Shown piece by piece: positions 1 to 13,400 of a stretch of 64,000 nt of DNA; position 1 is the first letter of the stretch; the number at the start of each line of letters is the position of its first letter. Where the stretch lies: contig NC_081812.1 in the NCBI RefSeq assembly GCF_030704535.1, positions 20,869,501-20,933,500 of the forward strand. Direction: 5' to 3'. Both the position numbers and the translations under genes were made by a program. Below the pieces are notes generated by a model, which saw nothing but the letters and a program-made list of their open reading frames with translations, made no database searches and was not told the origin of the DNA. Source of the stretch: Vitis vinifera. Taxonomy: Eukaryota > Streptophyta > Magnoliopsida > Vitales > Vitaceae.

Positions 1-1265
1 GTTTTAATTTAAACTAAAATTAGAACTGTGCTTTTTTCAGTTCCTAATAGAGGTAGGATTAATTAGTAAAAGGTCACTTGGAAGTGGGTCTATCAATTAT
101 GTGCAGTCAATGTATGTTTGGGAAACTGCATAGAAAGAAAAGTCACGAGGTATGGAAAATAAATAGAAGAGTTTAATATAGTAAGTACAAATTATGTAGC
201 ATCAATGCCCTTGAAGGACATTCTCATTTGACTTTTGGGTTAACGAGACAAGAAACAATTGAAGAGGAAGAACAAAAGAGAAGAAAGAAACGGGAGGAAA
301 TCAGTCTATGGAGCAAAATAGAGGATCACAAGAATAAGGAGATAAACATACTACCCGGTGGTACAGCGAAAGGTAAACCCAAAACCTAGGGTTTGGAAAT
401 AAGTTTATGGGGAAGTAGAAGACTGTAAGCGTCTCAAAAAGGTGAGGGGACAAAAAAGAGGATTACATGGAGGGAATCCAGATTTAGATATTACCAATAT
501 ATTAAGCTGTCGACGGGTCACACTCAATGTTGCCTTCATGCAAGACAACCAATCAATTTGTCCATGGACCAATCGTTTCTTTTAAAATAATTAGACACAG
601 CTAAAGCCAATCAAGACTCTTTCAAAGCCCATGGATGGAAGAAAAGAAATCAGGAGAAAGGGAAGAGACAGCTCATTTCCCTCATTAGAATAACAAGTAA
701 CCATGTCCAAACAAAGCCTCAAAAAACTAGGAAACCCCACCATCATAAGACACCAAAAACATCACTTCTTAAATATGTTCATGTATATGATATACAAATA
801 TATAATAAATGGGAAAGTGGGTAGGGGGACAAGAAAATAAAAGGTCACAATAAATGGGCCATGATATTAGATATCAATAAATACAAAAGGAGTTGACAGG
901 CCGGGTTGAAAAGATTGACCTGCGTCTCTTCATCACAGAGCAAAACTCAGATTCTCCTTCTCTCTTCCCATCTCCGTTGCTCACTGCCACTGCATATGAT
1001 CCATGATCATTGAAAGCCTACAAAACAAATATCACAAAACACCAGCATACAACATATATATTTATATATTTATATTTGTATATAAGAGAGAGAGAGAGAA
1101 AGCGAGCGAGCGAGCAAAGAGAGCAAAGAAGAGAAAACAAAAGCAAGTGAAGAAATGACAAATTAAGAAGATGATATAATCCAATAATCTCCATGAGTTT
1201 TAGTGAACTTTTGCTCGTCTTTCACCATCCATGAATAATATAGAAATATTTAGTTCATGAGCTAG
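1..1265. other. intergenic / 3' flank of BOP gene
   Basis: No convincing coding sequence is seen on either strand. The part next to the BOP stop codon should contain its 3' UTR and polyadenylation region (minus strand). A purine-rich low-complexity tract of GA repeats followed by GCGA repeats lies at about 1085-1117. Nothing else was recognised. Confidence 0.6.
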
Positions 1266-3600
1266 CTAGTACTCATGGGAGTGGTGGTACATTGATGTGT
1301 CACAGCCACCTTGCGATCCATGTCGATTCATGGCTTCCCTCTGGTTATTGTGGCTAACATCATCTTCTCTATCCATTCTAGACCCCATTTGACCCGAACC
1401 CGTCGCACCGAGATTGAGATAAACCAACCTTGAATCCAGGTTTAGGCTAGCCATGTTGCTGCTGCTGCTGCTACTGTGATGATCATCGCTCATTGGTGGG
1501 TAAATTGTAGTAGAAGAAGGAGCGTTTGCACTGCCTTCTTCCCGAGAAAGAACCAGAGCTGCGGATTGAACTAGCTCAAGGCAGAGCCTTAGCTTATTTG
1601 GTTCAATGTGTGTTAGCCCCGGAACAGCCCCTTTGAAGAGGAAATCAGAAGTTAGGGTTCGAAGTACGTCGAGAGGTGTGACACCATCCACAGTTCGGAC
1701 ATTCGGGTCGGCGTGGTGATCCAGAAGAACTGCCACCATATCGGGGGATACCATCTCGGCCGCAATGTGGAGTGGAGTTTTCCCAGCTGGTCCAGCGGGG
1801 TAGTTCACATCGGCTGCACCAAGCTCGAGCAAAGCTTTAACCACTTCCCGGCTACAATTCTCAACAGCATAATGTAGAGCTAATGCTTCATCGAGATTGA
1901 GGCCCTCACCCATGACCATAAGCTTGACCAGCTCCACATCAGATGAGTCGAGAGCTCTTCTCATTCGACGAATTTTCTGGTCCTCGAGATCAGCCGCAGC
2001 ACCAATATCTTGGTGGTGGTGGTGATGGGGCATTAGGGAACGGCGAGCAAGAGAGGACTTAAGTCGAAGCTCTTCGATCTTGGCAACCACATCGATGGGA
2101 AGGTGCTTGGCTAGGACTTCTGGTGGTAGGCCAGATTTGGCAACAAGGTGGGAACAGGTAGTCCAAAGCTGGTGCATGTCTTGCTTTCTTGAAGCTATTA
2201 GTACTTTCATTACATCTTCAATCGAGGCCTTCTCCACCATGCTTGCCAATTGCTTCTGCAACCCGTAAAAAGCAATAAACAAATATTCGTGAATGGAATT
2301 ATTCAAACCAAAATGATGTTTTGGAAGTTTTTGCACTGGAAAAAATGTGGGTTGTTTGTGCGAAATTAACTTCTAACTGGTCCTTTATTTCTTTCCAATC
2401 TGAAACCAAATGGGGAAAGTTGAATATTTGGGAAAGATTTGGTGTGCTCACTGTGGAAGACAAGACTAGAGATGAACAACTATATATAGAAAGTATTGGG
2501 TATGCAGCATAAAGATAAAAGAAACTCGATTAAGAGACTCAGAATGGCACATGAAATCAAGATAGACTTGTATGTGACACCAACAGCGACAAGAACACCT
2601 TACCCCCATAAAAAGTATAAGAAAAAATATGGCCAAAGGGAGCAAATCTGGTTTGTATCTCAAGTGAAGAGAAGAAGAGAGAAGAGGATTAAAGAAGAAG
2701 AATAAGAACCCATGAACATGACATACGAAAATTGAAACAATTGTTGGAACGAAGGCTTTAAAAGAAACTGAAAAGGAGATATGCAGTTGCAGAAAAGAAA
2801 AGGTACTATGTCTCTATGATCAAGCACAACAGCTTCCAAGGGAGAAGATAATTATAAGTTAATAAATAAAACAAAATTTGCTGCCCAAAAACGAACCCAC
2901 GGCACCCACCGACCCACTTCGTCAGACGAAGATGAAATTCGAAAAATAAAGGGCAAAAACCCACCTGAAAATCCCATCCCACTTCCCAAAACCAAACCCG
3001 GTATATGTTGAAATAACCAAAACCCATAAACGCTTAGTTGGACACAGTAATCAAGAGAGAGAGAGCACAAAGAAAACAAACAAGCGATGATCAGCCATGG
3101 ATCAAAAGAAGAGAAACCTGAGTGAGCAATGCAAGCTGTTCGACGCCGAAAGATCTAGCAGCAGCCAGAGTATCGAGAGCAAGATCAACGGCTGAAGTGC
3201 AATGCGTGTGCCAACACCCTCTCTCGCCACAATTAGGCCTGGGCTCATGCTTCTGGGGCACAATAGAGACTTGTCCACTGTACAAGAACTGCAACACCAA
3301 CAAAAACACTTCATACCCCACTGAATTCACAGGTATCACGTGCGAATTCCCGCCCCTGGGCGACGTCGCCAACGCCGCCGCCGCCGAGCCCATCCTGGAA
3401 CCCCCCGGGTCCAGCCCCGCCGGTGGGTCTGGTCCGCAAAAGAATTTCCTGAAAAAGAGGCTTCTCGCTGCCAAGATGCACCGGTGGGCATGTACCAATC
3501 GACCCTCCACATTGAAAGTTACATCGCTGAAGGCTTGGCCATTGATGAGCAGGTTTAGATAGTCCAGAGACAGAGATCTTAAGGAGTCTTCAAGGGTCAT
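1266..3600 (-). CDS. BOP: BLADE-ON-PETIOLE-type BTB/POZ-ankyrin transcriptional co-regulator
   Basis: Two exons: 3600-3118 (161 codons) and 2255-1266 (329 codons plus stop). They join in phase 0 across an 862-nt GT-AG intron to give 490 aa, the usual size of BOP proteins. Seen in the sequence: an N-terminal BTB/POZ domain (about residues 20-155) opening with FSDVTF; a Cys/His cluster PNCGERGCWHTHC (about 122-134), like the C2HC finger of the NPR1 family; then ankyrin repeats (about 255-390, with TPLHIAAE and GVTPLDVL). The C-terminal tail is His/Ser-rich and contains LNLGA. Unlike NPR1 there is no long C-terminal salicylate-responsive region, which places it in the BOP/NOOT clade. Known of the family: nuclear and cytoplasmic co-regulators acting with TGA bZIP factors in leaf and petiole patterning, organ boundaries and abscission. 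The His run (about 238-243) and Ser run are low-complexity inserts. Confidence 0.95.
2256..3117 (-). other. single intron of BOP gene
   Basis: The donor reads CAG|GTTTCTC (boundary 3118/3117) and the acceptor TTGCAG|AAG (boundary 2256/2255). The two exons meet between LLTQ and KQLAS, within the conserved family alignment, which supports the boundaries. No element was recognised inside. Confidence 0.9.
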
Positions 3601-3946
3601 GGCTAGGGTTGATGATTTGCAGATGTAGATGGAGGAAAAAGACAGAGAGAAAGATGTGTATGGTTGTGGGGTTGATGCGCTAGAAGGCGATGAAGCTTAA
3701 GATGAGAAAGCACAGGCCCAGATAGGGATGGAGATGGAGAGAGATAGAGAAAAGCTCGGTGCTTTCATCTCTTTCTCTCTACTCTTTGACGATGTACTGT
3801 TATTTCTTGTGAGATTCTCTCGATGGAGTGGTGTGGTGTGGTGTGGTGTATTGTAGTGAGATATTTTGAGAGAGGGAAAAGAGGGAGAGAGAAAGAGAGA
3901 GAGGGTGAGAGAGAGCAATTTGGGTGGCCATTCTATGCGGCTGTGG

Positions 3947-3954
3947 TATTTAAA
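3947..3954 (-). promoter_or_regulatory. possible TATA-like box of BOP
   Basis: The minus strand reads TTTAAATA about 345 bp upstream of the BOP start codon. A GA/CT-rich stretch (about 3850-3915) lies between it and the ATG and would form part of the leader. This rests on motif and position only. Confidence 0.3.
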
Positions 3955-4410
3955 AAAAAAGAAAAAAATAAAAAACAAGATATAATAATTAATTAAAAAT
4001 GGAGAATGCAAAATAAATAAATAAATAAATTGATGGGTAAAGAATCAGGAAATGAAAATTTTTATTCATCATAATCAGTGCTGCACTTTGTCTTTATTGG
4101 AAACTATACACAATTCCAAAATTTACAGTCGTTCTTCAAAACAATTATAGTTTTTATTTCAGAAAATCATTAACTTTTTTTTAACTAAAAAAAAAGTATA
4201 AAATTCCCCTCCTGTTAAGACCGTCAGTCAGCTCTTCATGGTTCTACTTTTCTAACCTCTTGCTAACATGTACAGGATACAGATAGATAACCCTCGTTCA
4301 TGAATCATACTCATATATGTGGAAGTAGGTTTTGCTGGACTCTTCCCACTGTAGCTCCTAGGTGATATTTTTAGAGCATCACAGCAAGTATAGGGTGCCT
4401 TGGACCACGA

Positions 4411-4452
4411 AAAATAATAATAATAATAATATTGATGATGATGATGATGATA
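4411..4452. repeat. compound microsatellite (AAT)n-(GAT)n
   Basis: Consecutive AAT units pass directly into consecutive GAT units. A simple sequence repeat in intergenic DNA. Confidence 0.85.
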
Positions 4453-7073
4453 ACCTTCTGGCCTCTCTACCTCTTGGAGCCCAAAAAAAGATCCTAACTT
4501 ACACCTACTACAGTTAGGGACAATCTTTTTTTAAAGACATGTTCTAATATTTTTTTTGTTTTAGATCTTGTTGTTACAAGCAGTGATGTGAAAACGGAGC
4601 TCAAAAGGTTGAGATGCAGTGCAATTAGGTTTTGGATTCAAATTTTGGCCCTCTGGGCATTTTCTCTTCTTTCTGATCAGTCAATCCTCGGAAAAAAAAA
4701 AAAAGGGTAGTGACCAATTATAATTAGTCAAAAAATGGTTACAGTGAATCTCCCAAAAGGAAAAATGGTTCCGAAGCACCATCTTTTTGGATAAGATCAC
4801 TGAAAAGCGGTCAAATAGTTCCAATCATGAAAATGATCCATTTTAATGTAGAACAACTCAGTTGAGAATTTGAATTTGTTCAGGGAAGATGCTATTTATG
4901 ATTTGTTGATGTGATGTATGATTATTAAATCCAGATAATTAAAGATAGTAAGAAGATTTGATTAATAAAGAAATGTAATAGTGTTAAGAATTTTTCCCCA
5001 AATAGATTTAATATCTGTTGCTGCTTTATTACCTGATCAAAAGAGGCATATGTTTGATTCTCTATTTAGATAAAAATATTGGAAAACTGCAGCTGAACTC
5101 CTATTAATTAACATTTGTACTAATAAACTATTTAGCAATAGGCTATAGCTTAAAGTTTTGAATTCAAAACTGGTATTGTAAGGAAAAGGATCCAATTTTC
5201 ATTCATTGAAGGTCATGCATCGACTTTGACTTGTATTTGAAAAGAAAAAAAAGCTTAAAATACTGTACCTGGACTGTGATTTTGAGATAATTAAGAAGGT
5301 GCAGTTGGAAAGTGGGAAAGAAAGGTCGTGGGAGAAGCCGTGCCCGGCCACTTTAACTTGATGCAGTCGACACCCCATAACTTATTTTCTTACACAGAAT
5401 AGTTCCACTTTATGATTAATTGAACAGTAATAGAATTTAATTTTCTAAGGCAGGAGGCAGGACATATGGAAAGAAGATCTTCACTGCCAAGCCCCAACAG
5501 ACTGTTATAAACTTCCAAATTCAAAAGGGAAAATAAGTAGACAAAAATTGGAAGAGATTAGATGGAAGAGAAAATTAAGAGGGGGGAAGAAAAGAGGTGG
5601 GCGTGGGGAAGCGTGTGGGGCGGGTCTTGGGGGGAGACATGGGGAGTGGTGCCACTCTGAGTGAATAGAGAGGAACAGTGTGTGGAGGTGCACGTGAGAC
5701 TAACACTTGGCACGTGTAAAGTGGGAGTGATTGTAACTGTTAGTGGGCAGTATTTATAGTAGGGTAGTGAGTGAGTGAGAGTGTGAAGGAGAGTGAAAGA
5801 AGCTGTTGTTTTGCCCCCCTCTCTCTCTCATTACAAAATCCCATCGATTGACAACACATCACTGACTGTCTTATGATTTCAAGACCTCCGATTTGACATT
5901 TGACTTGTCTTTTCACCCCCCCACCTCTCCCCCTTCCCCCTCTCCCCCTCTCCCATTTATTCTCCCTCCGTACTCTATACTCCCTTCTTTCTTTTTTTCT
6001 CTCTCTTTCTACATGTCTCTGGTCTCATCGTCCCCCGACGTACTCCTTCCAAGCTCCCCCATTTCTCAATACCGCCCATCTAGATATGGTGGTACCATGG
6101 AAAACTGGAATGGCTTGGTTCTCCCGATTTGGTCCTCCCATGAAGAGTGCGCGCAAACGCTAAACGCTACTCTACCACCATGATAGACAAATAATACCAC
6201 AATGATTTGGGCACTTTTTAGGCTAATTTCATTTTCAGATGAAGGAACTGGAAATGAACTTAATTTACAATAGCAAACTTCATTAAAAGGAATTGGCGTA
6301 CAGGAGGCTGAAATGAGTTTGCTCAGATGAGGACGATCCCTTAATGCACATGTACCAATCTGAAAATCTCACTTGAAATGACTCTACAGAACTTCCCACT
6401 CTTTTCTGAGTAAATGGGAATTTATTCTCTCACCCGGACAAGTTGATAGAATCACAAACATTCAGCGACGCCCATTATTCTACATTAACACACACACACA
6501 CACTCAATTTAAGGATATTTCTCTTTTGATAAAAGCCATTTTCCTATTGTAAATATAGTACTTTTAAAAGCAATGTGTTTAGCATTCCTAGATTTTATGT
6601 ATCATGATTACCAACAAGAAAAGGAAAAGGTTGAATTATGGAATATTCGTTCTCAAAATAAAAGTAACTTACATCTGTAAAATCTCAAGGCATCCAACAT
6701 GGCATACCATAAACCTAATCAACTATAAATAATTAAAATAACATAAAAATATGCAAGTTGCGGTATTTGTGGCTTTTCTATGTTTTTGTATGGTGTCAGA
6801 ATTTTCCAATTTATAAACTTGTAAAAGACAAAACACAAAAATGCTACATCATATATGCATTGAACTGATTTAATAGAAAATCACTATCCTGATATATGAG
6901 TCTTGCTGATTTGGACACAAGTTTAAACAATATTTTAAAAATTATTTACATAATGTTTTACATGGTACCATATATTTTAGTGTGAAATGGTCATAATGAA
7001 ATATCCCCGATTGTGGTACCACAATTGATATTATATCGTATCAGTACGAATCACACGCTTAGAAAGATATCTC

Positions 7074-7153
7074 TAATAGTCATGTTAGTACCTATATAAA
7101 TACACATGGATACCTTTAATAGTCATGTCAGCACCTATATAAATACACATGGA
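7074..7153. repeat. near-perfect direct duplication of 37 bp
   Basis: The segment 7074-7110 recurs at 7117-7153 with two mismatches and a 6-bp spacer. Both copies contain CCTATATAAATACACATGGA, so two TATATAAA-type TATA candidates lie side by side in non-coding DNA upstream of BOP. Confidence 0.8.
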
Positions 7154-9000
7154 TGACGTGTCCACACATGTGCATTTTTTTTATTATAGATAGTTGTCAA
7201 TTAATTTAGTCAAAGAATAACATGTGAAAACTTTATGTAGTATAAATACTTGAGAATATTCTAAAAAGATAATTGGAATTTCACTACAACGCTATTAATC
7301 AAAATTTACATGAATATTAAATAATTTGATTTTATCGAAAACCACCAATTTGCAAGGAAATTTGGAATTGAGCCATTTGAAATCTTAAAATATTGATAAA
7401 TGATATGAATGTAGAAAAATGTTACATGCAACCAAAATGTTTATATATAAAGAATCAATAAAAAATTAGTAAAGGTCCACTAGGCGTTTATGATATAATA
7501 TATATATATATATATTAACTCTAAAAATTCCTGTGAAGAAAATGAGTTAATTCACACCTAAAACTAAGTACAGTAATTTCCTTAAATATTTTTTAGAAAA
7601 GAAGAATTGCTTTTTCCCTTTCACTGTCATGTGAGAGAATAGTATGTTATTGAAAAAGAAAAAAAGAAAAAAAAGGAAGTTGGAAGCAGTACTGCGTGTG
7701 AACATCCCCCAATGGTGTGCCCTTCCCTTCTGCTCTACCCAACTAGTTGGTACTTGGTAATGCCATTGCCATCACACTCCCACAGCTTCTAAAATGGGTG
7801 TCCATTAATACCCATCCTTTTACACCTTTTAAAGTATCTGCTTAAACTTTCTACACATTTTTCTTTTTCCGGGAAATTCTTTTCCACTGTAAAAACAAAA
7901 TGCTAAAATACCCATATATACAAACTCTACACACCAGATTGGCCTTGATGCACCCAAATATGCCTTCACTGCGTGGCTTCAGCGCGTGGGAAATGGTGGA
8001 AGCAAGTTAATATACACGTTCTTTATACGCTTAAATCCAAAGTGGGGTTGTGAAAATCCATAGGCATCCCAAAAAGGAGATGTAATCTGGTCCTTTTTGT
8101 TCTCTGAGGAGTCGTTTCAATCTCTTCTTTTTTTTTTTTTCTTTTTTTCAAAAACCCAGTTTTTGGGCACTCCTAATGAATTAATTATAAATCCTAACAA
8201 TTCATTACACCCCCCCTTTTTTTTGTTTCCTTTTTCTGGTTCCTAGAGATGGAGAAGGGTGTATGACCCTATTCCATTCACCATTTGGTGTGAATACATG
8301 GGGAGAGGAGGAGGATGCCACCAACCAGTAACAGGCATATCTACTAAATTAAAAAGGTGAAGATAAAGGAGTGGCACATGCGTTGATCAAGGTCACCAAA
8401 TGTGGGCGAGGCAACAGTGGGGAAGCATGGTCAAAGTAGAATGGCACAAGCATTATTCATTTCCTTGTATATTCATATCTAGTGGTGGTGAGTAGTAGAC
8501 ACATGCACCATTTTAGAACAAGTGGTGTGCGGTCAAGTTCTTCGGGGGGACAAACCAGACATCCCTTGATTTCCATAGACATTTGGTATCGACGTTTTCG
8601 TGCATGGATCAATTTCACAATACTAATGTTACGGTGATGTTTGGATATAAAGGGATGCGTGTGCGTGCACGTATGCCGGAAAGGTAACATGCTTGAGACA
8701 CAGCTTCTGTTATCCGTAATGTCATATGTCAATTGACTCAACCACGACATGGTTTCTGGTCTTTTTACCAAAAATCAATCAATGAATATGTCACAACCTT
8801 AGGCTATATTAGATTTTTGAAAAACTTGACAAAAAAAAAAAAAGAAGGAAAAATAATATAGAAGATGTATAAATTTTTAATTATATTTAATTTTCTTAAT
8901 AAAATTAAATATGAAAAGTCTTTTTTTTTCTCTTTTTTTTTAGTATTTTCCTTCAACCAAACAAACATACTGCAGAGGAGTTATGAAATGAATATGATTG

Positions 9001-12000
9001 GTTATGTACTAAGACAATATGTTATTAGTTGTCATTAAATGGTGACTCATGATTAATTATTAATTATGGCTAAATAATACATCAGGGGATTAATTAGCTT
9101 CCATGTGCACATAAGAAACACACATGACCGTTGGGGCCAACCCAAAATCAATTGTATATTTTGAAATTAATGGTGAAAATAATTATGATGTTTTAAAGTC
9201 AACAATTATTTTGTATAGTTTTAATAAATGATCATTGGTAACTAACTTAAATTCTAAACCCTAAAAGTATCTTTGTCATATTACACTCGAGCATAGTCAT
9301 TGAATATTGATATTTTTTTTTCCTTTGAAGGCCTAATTGAGTAATAAGAATCTCGAATTGATCAACCGAGGAATTTGAAAACAGCTGGAATACCTTTTTT
9401 TTTTCTTTCAAATTTCAAGGAATTGCAATAAGACGTAGTTGAGATGCTTTAGCATTTATGATGGAGTGTCGGAGAGGGAAGAGCTTGACCTAGAAGGTTG
9501 GAAAGTCGAAGGTGTAGGGTTGTAGGGGAGAGATCTAGAAGAGGTTGTACAACAACATAATGTGGATTGAATGGTTACAATGATAAGAAAAGCTTGACTT
9601 TTGACTTGGACTCTTAGATGGAACCCACTGGAATGTAGGTCCTCCTCGATAAAACTTTGATGTTTGGTGGTGAGTGGGTGATTAGATATTAGGCTATTGG
9701 GAGAGGATGACAATTCCATATATGGGAAGTGGGTATGTATCATATTAAGATTTTGTGGCGGGTATGGGGTCAAATCCCCCACAATTAATTTTCCATTTGT
9801 GGTGGTGATTTGAGTCAGCTCAAAGCCTTCCCTTCCCATTCATTAGGGAATCCTCGACTGCACAATCCACCAATGAAGGCTCTCAGCTCTTAAGACTCCC
9901 CAATGCTCCCCCTCCCCCTCAACCTCTAGGGTTTTGGAGGAGACACATTCTGTTTCCAGTGGAGGGTCGGCCAGTTTTGACTTGTTGAGATGACAGATAA
10001 AAGGTGACAAACACTAGGGTTTGACAAGTTTTAGTATTACACATGTATTTACTTAAAGGTGCCATGTGTCCGCAGGTCTTCCCTGAAATCATTAGGGTTT
10101 GAACCATACGTATAACACTCCGATCTCAAACTAGCTAATGGTATGAGGAAATGCAAGGTGTCACTTTGAAATGTTCTTAAACACCACAAGATACCCAATT
10201 TTTTGCATAAGAAATGAGTACAAGTTGGATGATGCACCCAAGTCAATAAGGATGTAGTTTATTTTAGCTTTTTATAGTTGGAAAAATTCCTACTTTCAAA
10301 GATTATATAATTTCTATTCAACACATCAGTGAACAATAAATATTCAATACTTTATGTATGGAATTAATTACACGTATAGGCCAATTGAGGACGAGAGGAC
10401 AAAACTTGTCCTTATGTTGATGACAACAATTATGGAGGGCATGGAAGGGCCACCAAATGGATCCAGATCGACCAATACCTATATTATTAATTATAAGAGG
10501 CGTCAAATATTATCATATATTAAAAACAATAGCACCATTAGATTTGCCCCAGCCAGTTTTGCCCCATGGTGAGAAGGTACAAAATGCAAACCGCTTTTTT
10601 TAACTTTTTCACGTGACCAAGGGACAATTAATGCTCTTTGAGTTCCAAGCATTAACACATAGTTTGTAAAAAGAGATGGTGAAGAGAAGGAAGATGTTGT
10701 GGTTTGAACTCTTGGGTAAGAGCTCTGAAAAGTGAGAAGAACCAAAGGAAATTATTAGGAATAGTTTCTAGGTGTGTAAAAGGTTTATTGGCCAAAGGGC
10801 AGATTGTGTTATCCCTGTCACTTTCTTCAATTTTGTTTCGTTTGAAGGTGAATCACATCCACTATAAGAAAGGGACCTAACAAGGAGAAGCAACTGCCAG
10901 AAAGAGTGTTTTGGCACATAATCTTGAGGCTTTGAGATAGATGAGGATGAGGGGTCCCATTCCACAACCTTTAAGTGTTGTATGAATTAACTTTATTCGC
11001 CATGGATGGGAGTGATTTACAGGGCCCACCTTGCATGTCCCCTTGATTCGTTGACTATCTATAAGCAAGGTGTTGGCTAACTGGCATAATCATATATATC
11101 TCTCTACATGTTTAACAGCTATCAATTGTTGATTAATTTAAGCCTTTTCCATATATCAATTAATTGAGGTATCACGAAATTATTTCAACATTAGTTTGCT
11201 TGCATGCATGCATGTTTGCATGGGTAGTCTCATTGGTAATTAGGGAGTAGAATTGTACGTATTTTGAAGATAACAATAAAAAAAAAAGAAAAAAAAAAGG
11301 AAAGAAAAGGAAGGAAATATTAAAGCTTGAATGACCCTGCATGCCTTTAGGAGACCACTACCCATAAATATAAAAGCAAAGGAGGGATCCTAGCAAAAAA
11401 TCCACTTTCCTAAACCCCTTTGACCTCCACAAATTGGGGCAGCCCTACCATAATGAGATGGGCACAACACTTGCTTTGAGTGGGAAGTTGATGGAAATTT
11501 GATTGCCGCATTCCTCCTCTCTCCCACCTTTGTTTTTGAGGGACCCATCTCTCACTCCAGGCTGGTGAGTTGTCCCCTTGACTCACCTTATTTGTCACAC
11601 AATCTAAGTTTGAAAGCCAAACCATATGCTAAAGATCTGTTTGGGGGATTCCAAAAAAAGATCTCTCTGAAGAATCGGCATGTAACCAGCTGCTCCTTGG
11701 AGATGAAAAACTCAAAAACCTAAATAGGCAAAGGGACCCCAAAAAAACTAAGACCCCACTGCTCAGCTACGGTCACTGCACTGGGTCATGTTCTTTTGCC
11801 TTTCCCAAACTGCCCCTTAAAGGATCCCATGCCAATCAGCCGATGTAACTACTACTCTCAGTCCATTACAGCAGTGTTTGTTAAGGATGGCAGCTAAAGT
11901 TGTGTGGAAACTGTACACGCTTTATGAGATTGCCTCAACATGTTATCATTCTAAAAAATCTGGTTTAGAAAGGCTGTCTCCAACCACTTAAAGCATGCTT

Positions 12001-13400
12001 TTCAAACCCTTTGCTTTTCCACCAATCAATCGACTTTGTTTTTATATCAGACTCTCATTAAGTACAGTGACTTTCAGTTAAGGTTTCACTTGCACCAGCA
12101 TTACACATCTTTTGAATCCAGAATCTTTTTTATTACTAAAAGCTTCCTCACACATACCGTTATGTTATATGGTTCCCCCCCACCCTTCCCTTGCTTTTAT
12201 ATGTACATTATACATCCATGCATGCATGCATAAGATCCATTAATTGGCTTGCATCATTTGCCTTCCCTTCTTTTTGGCAAGAAGGGGTAGTCTACTGAAT
12301 GTGGTTTACATAGCTATCTATCATCCTACCTCAGGAGAATAATCAACCTTGTGCTTTAGAGATAAAGCTAGTGACCCACCTCCTTATTGTTTGTGTTATA
12401 TGATTCTATCTTCTTTCTTTTCTTTGCTTTTCTTTACTTCTTCTTTTTATGTATATGGATGGATTGGACGGTAAAGGCTTGTCTTTGCATGCAGTACTCC
12501 ACCTCGCTTTCCATATTAAAAAAATAAAAACAAGTAGATTATATTGAGTTTGGGCATGAAATTGCTGGAAACAGTGAATTGGTGAGCTTATTTAAGGTAG
12601 TTCACTAGCCAAAAACAGGCCGATGAATATAATATAAAGCCATAAAGATATTAAAGAGGCTATGCCTTTGGATGACTGCTAAAGTAATTATGTTCCACAT
12701 ATACCACTACTCTCCACAAAAGGGGACAGTTATAATGGTTTTTTTTATATAAATGGGGCATATTAAGCTATGGATCGACCCTCTTTAGTCCTCCACCATT
12801 AAAGCTTTTGCATATAAATTTAGCCCGCAATTGGGATGATTAGCAAGAATAACTAGGGCGCCTGTGACTAGCCATGAACCTGACAAAGCCGACAAGAACC
12901 ATGATCTGCAGCTGTATATTATGTATTGTTCATAAAGCTTTGCTTAATGAACTCCATTCTTTGTGTGCTTAACAGTCTATTTGAAGCAGCATTAGACTGA
13001 TTCAAATGTGGCCGAAACTTAATCTTAAACTAAATTTAGAACTAAAATTTTAGAAGCCCTAATCGACCTAATGAAGTAGGAGTATAGTTCATAACTAAAC
13101 AGGAACCCACTAGGGTAGATGTGGTTATATAAGGTTTGAAGAAATAATTTTGAATAAAAAAAGCAAGAGATAAAAGAGAGGGGAGTTGTGAGATGCGATT
13201 ATTAAAAATTGGAAGTCAAAAAGTAGAAAAGTATAGGTGTATACAGTTGAAAATACAGTAAAATCCGTATGAGAAATGCAGAGAGCGGTAATGGTGATGG
13301 ATGTTTTGATTCTTAAGTGATGTGACAAGACAGGCAGTGCATGTGAGGGATGTGATATAGACATATGAACTGACCTTTCCTTCTCAGTATCATCACCAAG
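9001..13400. other. non-coding upstream region of BOP, middle part
   Basis: No gene was recognised. The open frame at 9456-9839 (minus, 127 codons) has no recognisable domain and is treated as chance. Two clusters of overlapping CATGCA (RY-type) motifs occur at 11200-11221 and 12215-12231. Confidence 0.5.

Larger units (their letters stand above)
3955..9000. other. non-coding upstream region of BOP, proximal part
   Basis: No gene was recognised. It contains a compound trinucleotide microsatellite (4411-4452), a G-rich stretch (5580-5655), two G-box CACGTG cores (about 5690 and 5711), a pyrimidine-rich stretch (5915-6010), a duplicated 37-bp segment (7074-7153) and a short TA run (about 7497-7516). 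Short open frames here are low-complexity and match no known family. Confidence 0.55.

Noticed and set aside
1266-3600. NPR1 (salicylate receptor) instead of BOP
   Set aside because: The protein is 490 aa with a short C-terminal tail, whereas NPR1 types have a longer C-terminal domain; the tail carries LNLGA as in BOP proteins.
5893-6183. Pro/Ser-rich open frame (96 codons, plus strand)
   Set aside because: It is the translation of a pyrimidine-rich tract (runs of CCCCT and CTC); a parallel frame over the same tract is equally open.
9456-9839. 127-codon minus-strand open frame as a gene
   Set aside because: No recognisable domain, no plausible splice partners or promoter, and a composition like translated non-coding DNA.
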